Part shown: positions 20,828 through 31,640 of the stretch, one piece after another | Numbering within the stretch: the stretch's first letter is position 1 | How the letters are laid out: each line of letters begins with the position of its first letter | Source of the DNA: Pseudomonas sp. RIT-PI-AD | GTDB lineage: Bacteria > Pseudomonadota > Gammaproteobacteria > Pseudomonadales > Pseudomonadaceae | NCBI RefSeq assembly: GCF_025642785.1 | Contig: NZ_JANZKU010000015.1 | Span: 1-64,000 of the forward strand | DNA: 64,000 nt | Reading direction: 5' to 3' | Position numbers and translations under genes: made by a program | The notes under the pieces: model-generated | Seen by the model: the letters and a program-made list of their open reading frames with translations, nothing else | The model's database searches: none | Told to the model about the DNA's origin: nothing

Positions 20828-22777
20828 ATGGCTGGACTGATCCCGCAATCCTTCATCGACGACCTGTTGAACCGCACCGACATCGTCGAAGTGGTGAGTT
20901 CGCGCATCCAACTGAAGCGGGCCGGCAAGAACTACACCGCGCTCTGCCCGTTCCACAAGGAAAAATCGCCCTCCTTCAGCGTCAGCGCGGACAAACAGTT
21001 CTACTACTGCTTTGGCTGCGGCGCCGGCGGCAACGCCCTCGGCTTCGTGATGGACCACGACCACCTGGATTTCCCCCAGGCGGTCGAGGAGCTGGCCAAG
21101 CGCGCCGGGCTGGACGTGCCACGGGAAGAGGGCGGACGCGGCGGGAAGCCGCGCCAACCGACCGATTCGCCGCTCTACCCATTGCTGGGGGCGGCTGCCG
21201 ATTACTATCGCCAGTCGCTGAAGAGCCATCCCAGCCGCAAGGCGGCGGTGGACTACCTGAAAGGCCGCGGCCTTTCAGGCGAGATCGCCCGCGACTTCGG
21301 CCTCGGCTTCGCCCCGCCCGGCTGGGATCACCTGCTCAAACACCTGGGCGGGGATACGCTGCAGCAGAAGAGCCTGATCGACGCCGGCCTGCTGATCGAG
21401 AACGCCGAGACCGGCAAGCGCTATGATCGCTTTCGCGACCGCGTGATGTTTCCCATCCGCGACAGTCGCGGCCGGGTGATCGCCTTTGGTGGCCGGGTTC
21501 TGGGCGACGACAAGCCCAAGTACCTGAACTCCCCGGAAACCCCGGTCTTCCACAAGGGACAGGAGCTCTACGGCCTGTTCGAGGCGCGCAAGCACAACCG
21601 CGACCTCGACGAGATCATGGTGGTCGAGGGCTACATGGACGTCATCGCCCTGGCCCAGCAAGGCCTGCGCAACGCCGTCGCCACTCTAGGCACCGCCACC
21701 AGCGAAGAACACATCAAGCGCCTGTTCCGCATCGTGCCGAGCATCCTGTTCTGCTTCGACGGCGACCAGGCCGGGCGTAAGGCCGCTTGGCGAGCCCTGG
21801 AGTCGGCGCTGCCGAGCTTGCAGGACGGGCGCCGCGCCCGCTTTCTGTTCCTACCCGAAGGCGAGGATCCGGACAGCCTGGTCCGCGCCGAGGGCACCGA
21901 CGCGTTCCGCGCGCGCATCAGCCAACAGGCGCAACCCCTGGCGGATTATTTCTTCCAGCAACTCACCTTGGAAGCCGATCCCGCCTCGCTGGAAGGCAAG
22001 GCCCACCTGGCGATGCTGGCCAACCCGCTGATCGACCGCATTCCCGGTGCCAACCTGCGCGCCCTGATGCGCCAGCACTTGCAGGAAATCACCGGATTGT
22101 CCGGCGAGGCGCTCACCCAATTCTCCACGCCGCAGCGCAGCAGCCCGGCGGAAGCACCGGATGCGGCGGAATATGGCTATTACGATGCCGCGCCGAGCCA
22201 GGGCTTCCACGACGAGCACCCGGCCGCGCAATTCGCCCGGCAGGAGGAATGGAAGCCCAGCGGCGGCAAGCGCAAGGACGGCAAGAAATGGAATGGCAAG
22301 AAAGGCGAGGACTTCGCGCCGCGCGGTCCACGCACGGTGGTGCATGTCGAATCGCCCAATCTCAGCGCGTTGAGAACCTTGCTGCACCACCCCGAGCTTG
22401 CTCAGAAAGTCGAAGATGCCAGCCATTTCGCGGCAGAAAACGACACCTACGCCCAGTTGATGGTGGCGCTGCTGGAAGCCCTGCAGAAAAACCCCAAGCT
22501 GCGCTCGCTGCAACTGATCGCCCGCTGGCACGGCACCGACCAGGGCCGGCTGCTGCGGGCCTTGGCGGAAAAGGAATGGCTGATTTCCAGCGACAACCTT
22601 GAACAACAGTTTTTCGACACTATAACTACGTTAGCGGCCCGCCAACGCGAGCGCAGCCTTGAACATCTCCTTCGCAAGGCCCGTCAAAGCGAGCTGAGCG
22701 CCGAAGAAAAAGACCGACTGCGCGATCTGCTCAGTCGTGATACTCCCCGCATCGTCCCGACCTCAACTGGCGCGTGA
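20828..22777 (+). CDS. dnaG: DNA primase
   Basis: 649 aa. The zinc-binding domain has C40, H43, C61 and C64 (CPFHKEKSPSF and YYCFGCG). The TOPRIM catalytic core shows MVVEGYMDV and CFDGDQAG. A lysine/glycine-rich linker (about residues 475-500) leads to the DnaB-binding C-terminal domain. DnaG makes RNA primers at the fork. It is the low-expressed middle gene of the operon, consistent with the hairpin before it. Confidence 0.98.
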   Translation: MAGLIPQSFIDDLLNRTDIVEVVSSRIQLKRAGKNYTALCPFHKEKSPSFSVSADKQFYYCFGCGAGGNALGFVMDHDHLDFPQAVEELAKRAGLDVPREEGGRGGKPRQPTDSPLYPLLGAAADYYRQSLKSHPSRKAAVDYLKGRGLSGEIARDFGLGFAPPGWDHLLKHLGGDTLQQKSLIDAGLLIENAETGKRYDRFRDRVMFPIRDSRGRVIAFGGRVLGDDKPKYLNSPETPVFHKGQELYGLFEARKHNRDLDEIMVVEGYMDVIALAQQGLRNAVATLGTATSEEHIKRLFRIVPSILFCFDGDQAGRKAAWRALESALPSLQDGRRARFLFLPEGEDPDSLVRAEGTDAFRARISQQAQPLADYFFQQLTLEADPASLEGKAHLAMLANPLIDRIPGANLRALMRQHLQEITGLSGEALTQFSTPQRSSPAEAPDAAEYGYYDAAPSQGFHDEHPAAQFARQEEWKPSGGKRKDGKKWNGKKGEDFAPRGPRTVVHVESPNLSALRTLLHHPELAQKVEDASHFAAENDTYAQLMVALLEALQKNPKLRSLQLIARWHGTDQGRLLRALAEKEWLISSDNLEQQFFDTITTLAARQRERSLEHLLRKARQSELSAEEKDRLRDLLSRDTPRIVPTSTGA

Positions 22778-22791
22778 GGTCAATGCTCGGC

Positions 22792-22797
22792 TATAAT
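22792..22797 (+). promoter_or_regulatory. Consensus -10 box upstream of rpoD
   Basis: A perfect TATAAT lies 47 bp before the rpoD ATG, in the 67-bp gap after dnaG. No good -35 is found at 17 bp; TGGCGC at 18 bp is the best. An internal rpoD promoter is known in other Gammaproteobacteria, so an additional rpoD start here is plausible. Confidence 0.45.
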
Positions 22798-22844
22798 GCT
22801 CAGCTTGTTTTCAGCCCGCCAAGACCTTCAGTGGATAGGGTGTT

Positions 22845-24692
<1,848 letters not shown>

Positions 24693-24698
24693 CGAACG

Positions 24699-24724
24699 AA
24701 ACCCCCGGTCCTGCCGGGGGTTTT
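24699..24724 (+). terminator. Intrinsic terminator after rpoD
   Basis: The stem CCCCCGG/CCGGGGG extends through flanking AAA/TTT, has a 5-nt loop and is followed by TTTT. It starts 7 bp past the rpoD stop and ends the rpsU-dnaG-rpoD transcript. Confidence 0.9.
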
Positions 24725-24795
24725 GCTGTGTGCTGTCGACGACTCGGTTTCACCGCTACACTCCCCTCACCGCCCTTGAATATGACGAGATCGTC

Positions 24796-27700
24796 ATGGT
24801 GCGCTTTCCGGCCATTCTCCTGTTGTGTCTGGCCGCCTGGACCCTGCCCGCGCTCGGGCTGGAGCTGACCCAGGCGGAGCGTGATTGGCTCGATTCGCAC
24901 CCGGGTTTGCGCCTCGGTATCGATCCGTCCTGGCCACCCTTCGAATTCCGCGACGAACAGGGCGCCTACCGGGGCCTCGCCGCCGACTACATCGCGCTGA
25001 TCGAACAGGAACTCGACGTCAAGTTGCACCTGCATCAGCCTGGCACCTGGAGCGCGGCCCTCGAGCAGGCCGGCCAGGGCAAGCTGGACCTGCTCGCCGG
25101 AATCATGTCGACCCCCGAGCGGCAGCGTTACCTGGCCTTCACCCGTCCTTACCTCGACTTTCCCATCGTCATCATGGCCCGCTCGAACGGGCCTCAGCCG
25201 CATGACCTCGGCGACCTCTATGGCTTGAAAGTCGCAGTGGTGACCGACTACGCGCCGCACGAACTGCTTCGCAACAGCCACCCCGACCTCAGCCTCATGC
25301 CGTTGCCGAGCGTGGCGGCGGCGCTCCAGGCGCTGGCCACCGGGCAAGCCGACGCCTTCGTGGGCGATCTCGCCTCCAGCGTCTGGAGCCTGCGCAGCCT
25401 CAAGCTGGAAGGGGTATACATCAGCGGCGATACGCCCTATCGCTACCAGTTGGCGATGGCCGCCCCGAAGGACCCGGACCACGCGCCGCTCATCGGGCTG
25501 CTCGACCGGCTGCTCGCCGAACTGGACCCCGCCCGGGTGGAAGCCGTTCGCGAGCGGTGGGTCGGCGGCGTGATCGACCATCGCTCGGCCTGGCGCCCGG
25601 TGCTGCTGTATGGTCTGCCCGCGCTGCTGGCGCTCCTGGCGGTGCTCGCGGCCATGTTGCGCATCAACCGGCGCCTGCACAGGGAAATGGCCAGCCGTGT
25701 CGCGCTGGAAATAGCCCTCCGGCATAGCGAGCGGCACTACCGGGGCCTGGTGGAAAACCTCAATGCGATCGCCTGGGAAATGCGCCCGTCGGACCGCGGT
25801 TTCACCTACGTATCGCCCCAGGCCGAAGCGCTCCTCGGGTACCCGCTGGAGGATTGGCTGAAGCCGGGCTTCCGCGAGCGCGTGCTGCATCCCGACGACC
25901 GGGAAAGGGTTCTGGGCCAGCCGCAGAAAACGCCTCCCGGCGGCGGCGATCAGGACTTGGAATACCGCATGCTCGCCGCGGACGGCCGTGTCCTGTGGAT
26001 TCGCGACATCGCGACCTTGAACCCCCTGGGCAAGGACGCTCCGATTCGCGGCCTGATGATCGACGTCAGCCTGGCGAAGAACACCGAGCAGGCGCTCTGC
26101 CTGTCCGAGCAGAAGTTCGCCTCGGTGTTCCAGCACGGTCCGGACATCCTGGTCATCGCGCGCCGCGAGGATGGCCGCCTGCTGGCGGTGAACCACGCCT
26201 TCGAACGGCAGACCGGTTTCCTCTGCGCCGAAGCGCTCGGCAAGACGCCTTCCGAACTGGGCCTCTGGGGTGACGCGGACATCGCGCCGGATCTGCTGCA
26301 ACGGTTGCGACACGAAGACCTGCAAAACCTGGAGATTCAATTCCGCAGCCGCCAGGTCGAGGCCTTCACCGGGCTGGTCTCGGCACGCCGGATCGAACTC
26401 GGCGAGGTGTCCGCCATCGTGGTGGCGGTCCGGGATATCAGCGCCTTGAAAGAAGCCCAGCGGCGCTTGCAAGTCTCGGACGAGAAGTTCGCCAAGGCCT
26501 TCCACGCCTCGCCGGACGGCCTGCTCATGACGCGCCTGCGGGATGGCCAGCTCATCGAAGCCAACGAAGGCTTCCAGCGCATCACCGGGATCGGCCTGGC
26601 CCAGCTCTCCAGCCGCTCGACCCTCGACCTGGACCTCTGGGTCAACCCGGCGGATCGCGCACGCCTGGTACGCCTGATCCAGGAACAGGGCAGAGTGGAA
26701 CACTTCACCGTGCCCATCCGCCATCGCGAAGGGCACATCCGCCTGTGCGAACTGTCCGCGCAGTCCCTGCTGATCGGCGAAGAGCCGTTCCTCCTGACCA
26801 TCGCCCGCGACGTCACCGAGCGCCACCAGATGCAGGAACGCCTGAAGCAGGCCGCGACGGTGTTCCAGAGCACCGCGGAAGGCGTGATGATCACCGACAC
26901 GCTCCAACGCATCAGCGCGGTGAACCCGGCGTTCAGCGAGATCACCGGCTATGCCGAGGCCGAAGTCCTGGGCCAGTCCCCCGCGCTGCTGGCCTCGGGT
27001 CGTCACGATCCGGAATTCTATCGGGCCATGTGGAGCCAGCTCGCCGAAACCGGACACTGGCAGGGCGAGCTCTGGAACCGCCGCAAGAACGGCGAGATCT
27101 ATCCCGAATGGCTGACGATCAACTCGGTGCGCGATGACTCCGGGCTGATCACCCACTACGTCGCTGTCTTCGCCGACATATCGCCCCTGAAGCAGGCGGA
27201 AGCCCGGCTCGACCACCAGGCCCACCACGATCCGCTCACTGGCCTGCCGAACCGCCTGCTCTTCGAGGAACGCCTGAAAGCCGCGCTGCAACCCGCCCTG
27301 CCGATGAGCAAGGGCGCGGTTCTGTTCCTCGACCTGGATCGCTTCAAGCACATCAACGACAGCCTGGGCCACCCGGTGGGCGACGCCTTGCTACGCAGCA
27401 TCGCCACCCGCCTCTCCACGCAATTACAGGAAGCGGATACCCTGGCACGGCTCGGCGGCGATGAATTCATCATCCTGTTGCCGGGCGTGCACCAGCCGTC
27501 CAAGGTGCAGCAGGTGACGAATTCCCTGCTGGCATGCTTCGGCGCCCCGTTCGAGGTGGAACAGCACGACTTCTTCATCAGCGCCAGCATCGGCATCAGC
27601 CTGTTTCCCGAACATGGCCGGGACGTCGCCACCCTCGTGAAGAATGCCGATGCCGCGATGTATCGGGCCAAGGCCAAGGGTCGCAATCGGGCGGAGTTCT

Positions 27701-28533
27701 ACACGCGCGAGCTGACCTTCATCGCCACCGAACGCATGGCCCTGGAAAACGAATTGCGCCGGGCGCTGGAACGCGACGAACTCTGCCTCTACTACCAGCC
27801 CAAGCGCTGCCTGACCCGGGGCTGCCTGGTGGGCGCGGAAGCGCTGGTGCGCTGGCGCCATCCGGTGCTCGGGGACATTCCGCCGGATCGCTTCATTCCC
27901 ATCGCCGAAGACAGCGGGTTGATCCTCGCCCTGGGCGACTGGGTCTTGCAGGAAGCCTGCAAGCAAATGCGCGCCTGGCAGGATCGCCATGCGCCCTTCG
28001 GCCCCCTGTCGGTCAACCTGGCTGGCGCGCAACTGGGCCAGGCGCACATCGTCGAGCGCGTCGATCACCTGCTGAAGGCCTATGGGTTGGAAGCCCAGCG
28101 CCTGCAACTGGAGATCACCGAGGGCTTCATCATGACCCAGGCGGAAGACGCCCTGGCGACGCTGTACGCCCTCAAGGCTCTGGGCGTGCAACTGGCCATC
28201 GACGATTTCGGCACCGGCTATTCCTCGCTGAGCTACCTCAAGCGCCTGCCCCTGGACACCCTGAAGGTCGACCAGTCCTTCGTCCGCGGCCTGCCGGACG
28301 ACCCCCACGACATCGCCATCACCCGCGCGATCATCGCCCTCGCCCACAGCCTGCAACTGACCGTCATCGCCGAAGGCGTCGAGACCGAGGCCCAAGAACG
28401 CTTCCTCGCCCAGCTGGGCTGCCAGCACATCCAGGGTTACGTCATCAGCCGCCCGATCCCCGCCGAAGCCTTCGCCAGCCGCTTCCTCTCGCCCCTCGAG
28501 GCGATTGGCGCTTCCCTGAAGGCGCCGGTATAA
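24796..28533 (+). CDS. rmcA: RmcA-like c-di-GMP phosphodiesterase with periplasmic sensor, PAS, GGDEF and EAL domains
   Basis: 1245 aa, the length I recall for P. aeruginosa RmcA. Order: signal peptide (1-22), bacterial solute-binding domain (about 25-260, GIDPSWPPFEF), a transmembrane helix (about 270-290), several PAS domains (about 313-790), GGDEF (G887-F891, RLGGDEF) and EAL (E1015-L1017). In P. aeruginosa, RmcA degrades c-di-GMP and links phenazine and redox state to biofilm structure. The GGDEF motif is intact, so synthase or GTP-sensing function is possible. I start at ATG 24796 because the signal peptide begins there. Confidence 0.92.
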   Translation: MVRFPAILLLCLAAWTLPALGLELTQAERDWLDSHPGLRLGIDPSWPPFEFRDEQGAYRGLAADYIALIEQELDVKLHLHQPGTWSAALEQAGQGKLDLLAGIMSTPERQRYLAFTRPYLDFPIVIMARSNGPQPHDLGDLYGLKVAVVTDYAPHELLRNSHPDLSLMPLPSVAAALQALATGQADAFVGDLASSVWSLRSLKLEGVYISGDTPYRYQLAMAAPKDPDHAPLIGLLDRLLAELDPARVEAVRERWVGGVIDHRSAWRPVLLYGLPALLALLAVLAAMLRINRRLHREMASRVALEIALRHSERHYRGLVENLNAIAWEMRPSDRGFTYVSPQAEALLGYPLEDWLKPGFRERVLHPDDRERVLGQPQKTPPGGGDQDLEYRMLAADGRVLWIRDIATLNPLGKDAPIRGLMIDVSLAKNTEQALCLSEQKFASVFQHGPDILVIARREDGRLLAVNHAFERQTGFLCAEALGKTPSELGLWGDADIAPDLLQRLRHEDLQNLEIQFRSRQVEAFTGLVSARRIELGEVSAIVVAVRDISALKEAQRRLQVSDEKFAKAFHASPDGLLMTRLRDGQLIEANEGFQRITGIGLAQLSSRSTLDLDLWVNPADRARLVRLIQEQGRVEHFTVPIRHREGHIRLCELSAQSLLIGEEPFLLTIARDVTERHQMQERLKQAATVFQSTAEGVMITDTLQRISAVNPAFSEITGYAEAEVLGQSPALLASGRHDPEFYRAMWSQLAETGHWQGELWNRRKNGEIYPEWLTINSVRDDSGLITHYVAVFADISPLKQAEARLDHQAHHDPLTGLPNRLLFEERLKAALQPALPMSKGAVLFLDLDRFKHINDSLGHPVGDALLRSIATRLSTQLQEADTLARLGGDEFIILLPGVHQPSKVQQVTNSLLACFGAPFEVEQHDFFISASIGISLFPEHGRDVATLVKNADAAMYRAKAKGRNRAEFYTRELTFIATERMALENELRRALERDELCLYYQPKRCLTRGCLVGAEALVRWRHPVLGDIPPDRFIPIAEDSGLILALGDWVLQEACKQMRAWQDRHAPFGPLSVNLAGAQLGQAHIVERVDHLLKAYGLEAQRLQLEITEGFIMTQAEDALATLYALKALGVQLAIDDFGTGYSSLSYLKRLPLDTLKVDQSFVRGLPDDPHDIAITRAIIALAHSLQLTVIAEGVETEAQERFLAQLGCQHIQGYVISRPIPAEAFASRFLSPLEAIGASLKAPV

Positions 28534-28534
28534 T
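28505..28534 (+). promoter_or_regulatory. tRNA promoter embedded in the rmcA 3' end
   Basis: TTGGCG (28505-28510), an 18-bp spacer and a perfect TATAAT (28529-28534) lie 15 bp before the mature tRNA 5' end. The -10 box contains the rmcA stop codon. It is a motif match with suitable spacing for a short tRNA leader. Confidence 0.6.
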
Positions 28535-28549
28535 CCGCCGGCCTTCTGG

Positions 28550-28626
28550 GGGCCTATAGCTCAGTTGGTTAGAGCAGAGGACTCATAATCCTTTGGTCCA
28601 CGGTTCGAGTCCGTGTGGGCCCACCA
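28550..28626 (+). tRNA. tRNA with CAU anticodon, probably tRNA-Ile2 (lysidine-modified), possibly annotated elsewhere as tRNA-Met
   Basis: 77 nt with encoded CCA. The 7-bp acceptor stem pairs GGGCCTA with TGGGCCC. The D arm is GCTCAGTTGGTTAGAGC, the anticodon loop CTCATAA gives CAU, and the T arm has TTCGAGT. Acceptor pairs C4-G69 and C5-G68 are the features by which TilS picks tRNA-Ile2 over elongator tRNA-Met (U4-A69, A5-U68 in E. coli). The variable loop TGGTC also resembles E. coli Ile2. Isoacceptor identity is inferred; the CAU anticodon is seen directly. Confidence 0.9.
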
Positions 28627-28750
28627 CCAATCTTCATCCGAACGCATGCACGAATCGCCGTGACGAAATCCGATGATCCGGCGGCTACTCGCCCATGGCC
28701 ATGTGCATGGCCCGCGGTCAGGGATGCTGGATTCGATAGGATATCCAATC

Positions 28751-29842
28751 GTGAAATACCAATGGCTCCAGGCAGCTCGGGGAATTGCGGTCATCGGTGT
28801 TTTGCTGTTCCATGTTTCGTCCTATTGGGAAGACATGGATATAGCGCGCCGCATCACCGGCCCCTTTCATTGGGGATTCCTCGGAGTCGATCTTTTCTTC
28901 GTATTGAGCGGTTTCGTGATTTCCGCTTCGATCGAAAGGAAAAGCGGCGGCAATCATGCCCTGCACTTCATCTGCCTGCGCTTCGCGCGTATCTATCTGG
29001 GTTACTGGCCGGCCCTGGCGCTCTTCTGTTTCGTCGCCTATCTACAGGGCGTTTCATTACCCACGGGCAATGCGCTGACCAGCATTTTCCTACTGTCTGG
29101 CAAGATTCCGGATCATTGGCTCGCCATTAGCTGGAGTTTATTCTTCGAGCTCTATTTCTATGGCCTCGCCGCCCTGGTCATAGCGGTCGTGCCGATGAAG
29201 CAACGCAAGCGCTGGATCACCTTGTTCATGGCGTTGATAGCGAGTTGGAACGCCGGTTGGCTCATCACGGCAGCCGATGAGGTGATGGCGGGCTTGCAAC
29301 CCCGCAGGACCCTTCTTTCAGGTCTTATCCTGGAATTCCTGCTTGGCTGCCTGTTGTACGAAATGCGTAGCCTGTTTTCCTATTCGTTCGGCAAGGTGGC
29401 GAACCTCGCCAGCCTGGCGATGGTGACGTTCGCCATCGGAACCTTCAGCCATTGGTTCGACAAGATCGAACTGCTCAGGGTCGGTACGTTCGGCCTCTCG
29501 GCAGCCGCGATAATCGCCATGGCGCTCTGCATGGAGCATTCGCCCTACAAGCCCGCGAAGTGGCTGACCTTCACCGGCGACTGTTCCTATTCCATCTACC
29601 TGACCCATATCGTGGTACTGGATATCGCGGCAACGCTGGGCAGGCTCCTACTGCCGGCCGACTCTTGGATGTTCCTGCTCAACTCGTTGCTCGTCCCGGC
29701 CTATGCCTGGCTGTTCGGCGCCTTGTGGTATCGCTGCCTAGAACATCCGCTCTATATGAGCAGCAAGCGACTGATCGGCAACCTGTTGAGCCCGAGACAC
29801 ACGAGAATCCCCGCCAAAGCCCAGGAAACTCCGGTGCCCTGA
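28751..29842 (+). CDS. Acyltransferase 3 family membrane protein
   Basis: 363 aa from GTG 28751. About ten hydrophobic segments and the N-terminal WLQAARGIAVIGVLLFHVSS carry the family's catalytic-type histidine. Then GFLGVDLFFVLSGFVIS, and later CSYSIYLTHIVVL. Such proteins (OafA/YrhL type) O-acetylate or acylate surface sugars. The GTG start matches the family's N-terminus and has AGG upstream; ATGs at 28724 and 28673 are alternatives. Base composition is visibly more AT-rich than its neighbours and codon use less GC3-biased. Together with its place beside a tRNA, this suggests acquisition. The acceptor is unknown. Confidence 0.85.
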   Translation: MKYQWLQAARGIAVIGVLLFHVSSYWEDMDIARRITGPFHWGFLGVDLFFVLSGFVISASIERKSGGNHALHFICLRFARIYLGYWPALALFCFVAYLQGVSLPTGNALTSIFLLSGKIPDHWLAISWSLFFELYFYGLAALVIAVVPMKQRKRWITLFMALIASWNAGWLITAADEVMAGLQPRRTLLSGLILEFLLGCLLYEMRSLFSYSFGKVANLASLAMVTFAIGTFSHWFDKIELLRVGTFGLSAAAIIAMALCMEHSPYKPAKWLTFTGDCSYSIYLTHIVVLDIAATLGRLLLPADSWMFLLNSLLVPAYAWLFGALWYRCLEHPLYMSSKRLIGNLLSPRHTRIPAKAQETPVP

Positions 29843-30115
29843 CACCCTAGGCGCGATGTGCTGAGCGCGTCCGGTATCGACGGTGTCCGCATGGGTCGCT
29901 GGCCTTCCGTGTTCCATGCAACCTTGAATCCGCAATGCTTGCGCTTCGCTCCGCCACAGATTTCCAGAATGGATTCGCGAAAGCTAAGCGGCTTAAACTC
30001 GCCGGAAAGGACGGCGTTGTGGATTCGCTTGGCCTCCCGACCGTCCGGGTCAGCGACTTCACCGGTATCGTGGATACCGACCCGACGCAGTCATTCGCCA
30101 ATAGGAACAGGCATC

Positions 30116-31034
30116 ATGGCGGTACCCACCTACGACCAGTTCATTGAACCCATCCTCCGCTTTCTCGCGAAACGCCCCGAGGGCGCAATCACTCGCTAAG
30201 CTCAGGAGGCAGCTGCCTCGGCCTTGGCGTTGAGCGAAGAACAGCGGCAGGAAGTCATCAACAGCGGGCAGTCGACCTATAAGAATCGCGCGGGCTGGGC
30301 TCACGACCGGCTAAAACGCGCGGGGTTGTCCAGCAGCGCGAAACGGGGTTATTGGAAACTCACCGATAAGGGCATGCAGTACGCCCTCGCGCACCCAGCC
30401 CCTTTGCCGGCCGCTGAAGTGGAGCGCCTGGCCATCGGCTTCATGGACGTGAAACTGAAGACTTCCAGCGACGCCATTCCACTGGATGATGAAACCCCGG
30501 TCATTTCCGCCGCTTCGCCACGGCCAGTCCTGACGATCGCCTGGAGCAAGCGCTCAAAGAGATCCGCGAGGCTATCGCTGCCGATCTGCTGGACAGCCTG
30601 CTGCAAGTATCCCCGGGTCGCTTCGAAGTCATCGTACTGGATGTCCTCCATCGTCTCGGATACGGCGCCAGCCGCAACGACCTACAGCGCGTGGGGGGTT
30701 CGGGCGATGCCGGGATCGACGGTGTGATATCGATAAGCTCGGTCTGGAGAAGGTGTACGTGCAGGCCAAACGCTGGCAGGGCACCGTTGGCAGGCCCGAA
30801 CTGCAAGCCTTCTATGGCGCCCTGGCGGGCCAGAAAGCCAAGCGGGGCGTGTTCATGACCACATCGGGATTCACCGCCCAAGCCATCGACTTCGCCAGAT
30901 CGGTGGAAGGTATCGTGCTGGTCGACGGTTCCAGGCTGGTACATCTGATGATGGATCACGAAGTGGGTGTGTCGTGGCGCATCGTCAAGCTTCCGAAGCT
31001 GGACAGCGATTACTTCGACGAAGAAACCCATTAG
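30116..31034 (+). pseudogene. mrr: Decayed mrr, type IV restriction endonuclease remnant
   Basis: Three successive frames reassemble an almost full-length Mrr. The start is PTYDQFIEPILRFL and the middle YKNRAGWAHDRLKRAGLS. The catalytic part is FEVIVLDVLHRLGYG, GDAGIDGVI, VYVQAKRW and GRPELQAFYGALAGQ. Three lesions are seen: an in-frame TAA at codon 28 (30197-30199), a net one-base loss near 30494-30499 (frame 2 to frame 1), and a second shift at about 30732 that fits a 4-nt deletion. Mrr cleaves methylated DNA; this copy cannot make an intact enzyme unless the sequence has errors. Three independent lesions argue for real decay. Confidence 0.9.
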
Positions 31035-31122
31035 GCCCAGCCGTGAACGGACTCCACGTACTGGGTGAAGAGAACCCCGGCACTCGGCCCCCATGGCTTG
31101 ATTGACTGGCAGGCGAAACCAA

Positions 31123-31156
31123 GAAGCGGCAGCCAACCGGGATTGGCTGCCGCTTC
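31123..31156. terminator. Strong hairpin between the mrr remnant and a small minus-strand gene
   Basis: A 14-bp perfect stem (GAAGCGGCAGCCAA with its complement) encloses a 6-nt loop. It lies 3 bp beyond the stop of the 31159-31365 gene on the minus strand, where it is followed by TTGGTTTCG, a poor T-run. It probably serves as terminator or 3' stabiliser for that gene and may block read-through from either side. Confidence 0.6.
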
Positions 31157-31158
31157 GA

Positions 31159-31365
31159 TCAACGGCGGGCGTTGCGGTCGTGACGGCCTGGCGTCGTGGT
31201 GCGGGTATGGAAGCAGCTAGCCAGCCGGTCGATCACGTGCAGGGTCGCCAAGACTTCGCCGCGCGGCGCGCGTTTATCGGCGCGGGCGCGGAGTTCGCTG
31301 TCTTCGGCCTCGAGTTGCAGATGGGGATCGTATACGTCCAGATAGATCGCCTTGAAAGTGCCCAT
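31159..31365 (-). CDS. Small hypothetical protein, 68 aa
   Basis: 68 aa with a good AAGGAGA Shine-Dalgarno correctly spaced before the ATG at 31365. The N-terminus (MGTFKAIYLDVYDPHLQLE) looks like a real folded start and the C-terminus is basic (TTTPGRHDRNARR). It is not part of a neighbouring gene and has its own terminator-like hairpin. I do not recognise a family with a known function. Coding status rests on the ribosome-binding site, codon bias and isolation. Confidence 0.65.
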   Translation of the reverse strand: MGTFKAIYLDVYDPHLQLEAEDSELRARADKRAPRGEVLATLHVIDRLASCFHTRTTTPGRHDRNARR

Positions 31366-31599
31366 GGCATTTCTCCTTGCCGGTCGGTGACCGGTATAGA
31401 ACGGTAGCAGGTGCGCAAACAGTGCGTAGCAAGGACCAAAGGTCGTAACGATATTGTTGTGAAGCGTGCGGATGCGGGTCCGCACGGCAGGCGTTCACTC
31501 TCCCCCCGTCGCGCCCGAGCGTCAACGGACCCATTGTCGCAGGGCGACCGGCGGGAGACTGCCCGACCTTCTCGGCAATCCTTAGCTAAAAAAGAACGC

Positions 31600-31622
31600 A
31601 AAAAACCGCCCCGGAGGGCGGT
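31600..31622 (-). terminator. Intrinsic terminator for the 34.5-31.6 kb minus-strand genes
   Basis: Read on the minus strand, ACCGCCC/GGGCGGT forms a 7-bp stem with a 4-nt loop followed by TTTTTT and, shortly after, a second T-run. It lies 19 bp past the stop of the glutamine amidotransferase gene. Confidence 0.9.
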
Positions 31623-31640
31623 CGAGGACAACTTGCGGGG

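Noticed and set aside
28561-28794. A 77-codon minus-strand frame ending in THTDSNRGPKDYESSALTN-like sequence
   Set aside because: This is the well-known spurious product of reading a tRNA backwards. It overlaps the CAU tRNA.
29843-30115. Open frames between the acyltransferase and the mrr remnant
   Set aside because: Short frames on both strands with no start signals or recognisable family. They may be remnant DNA, but I cannot support a gene.
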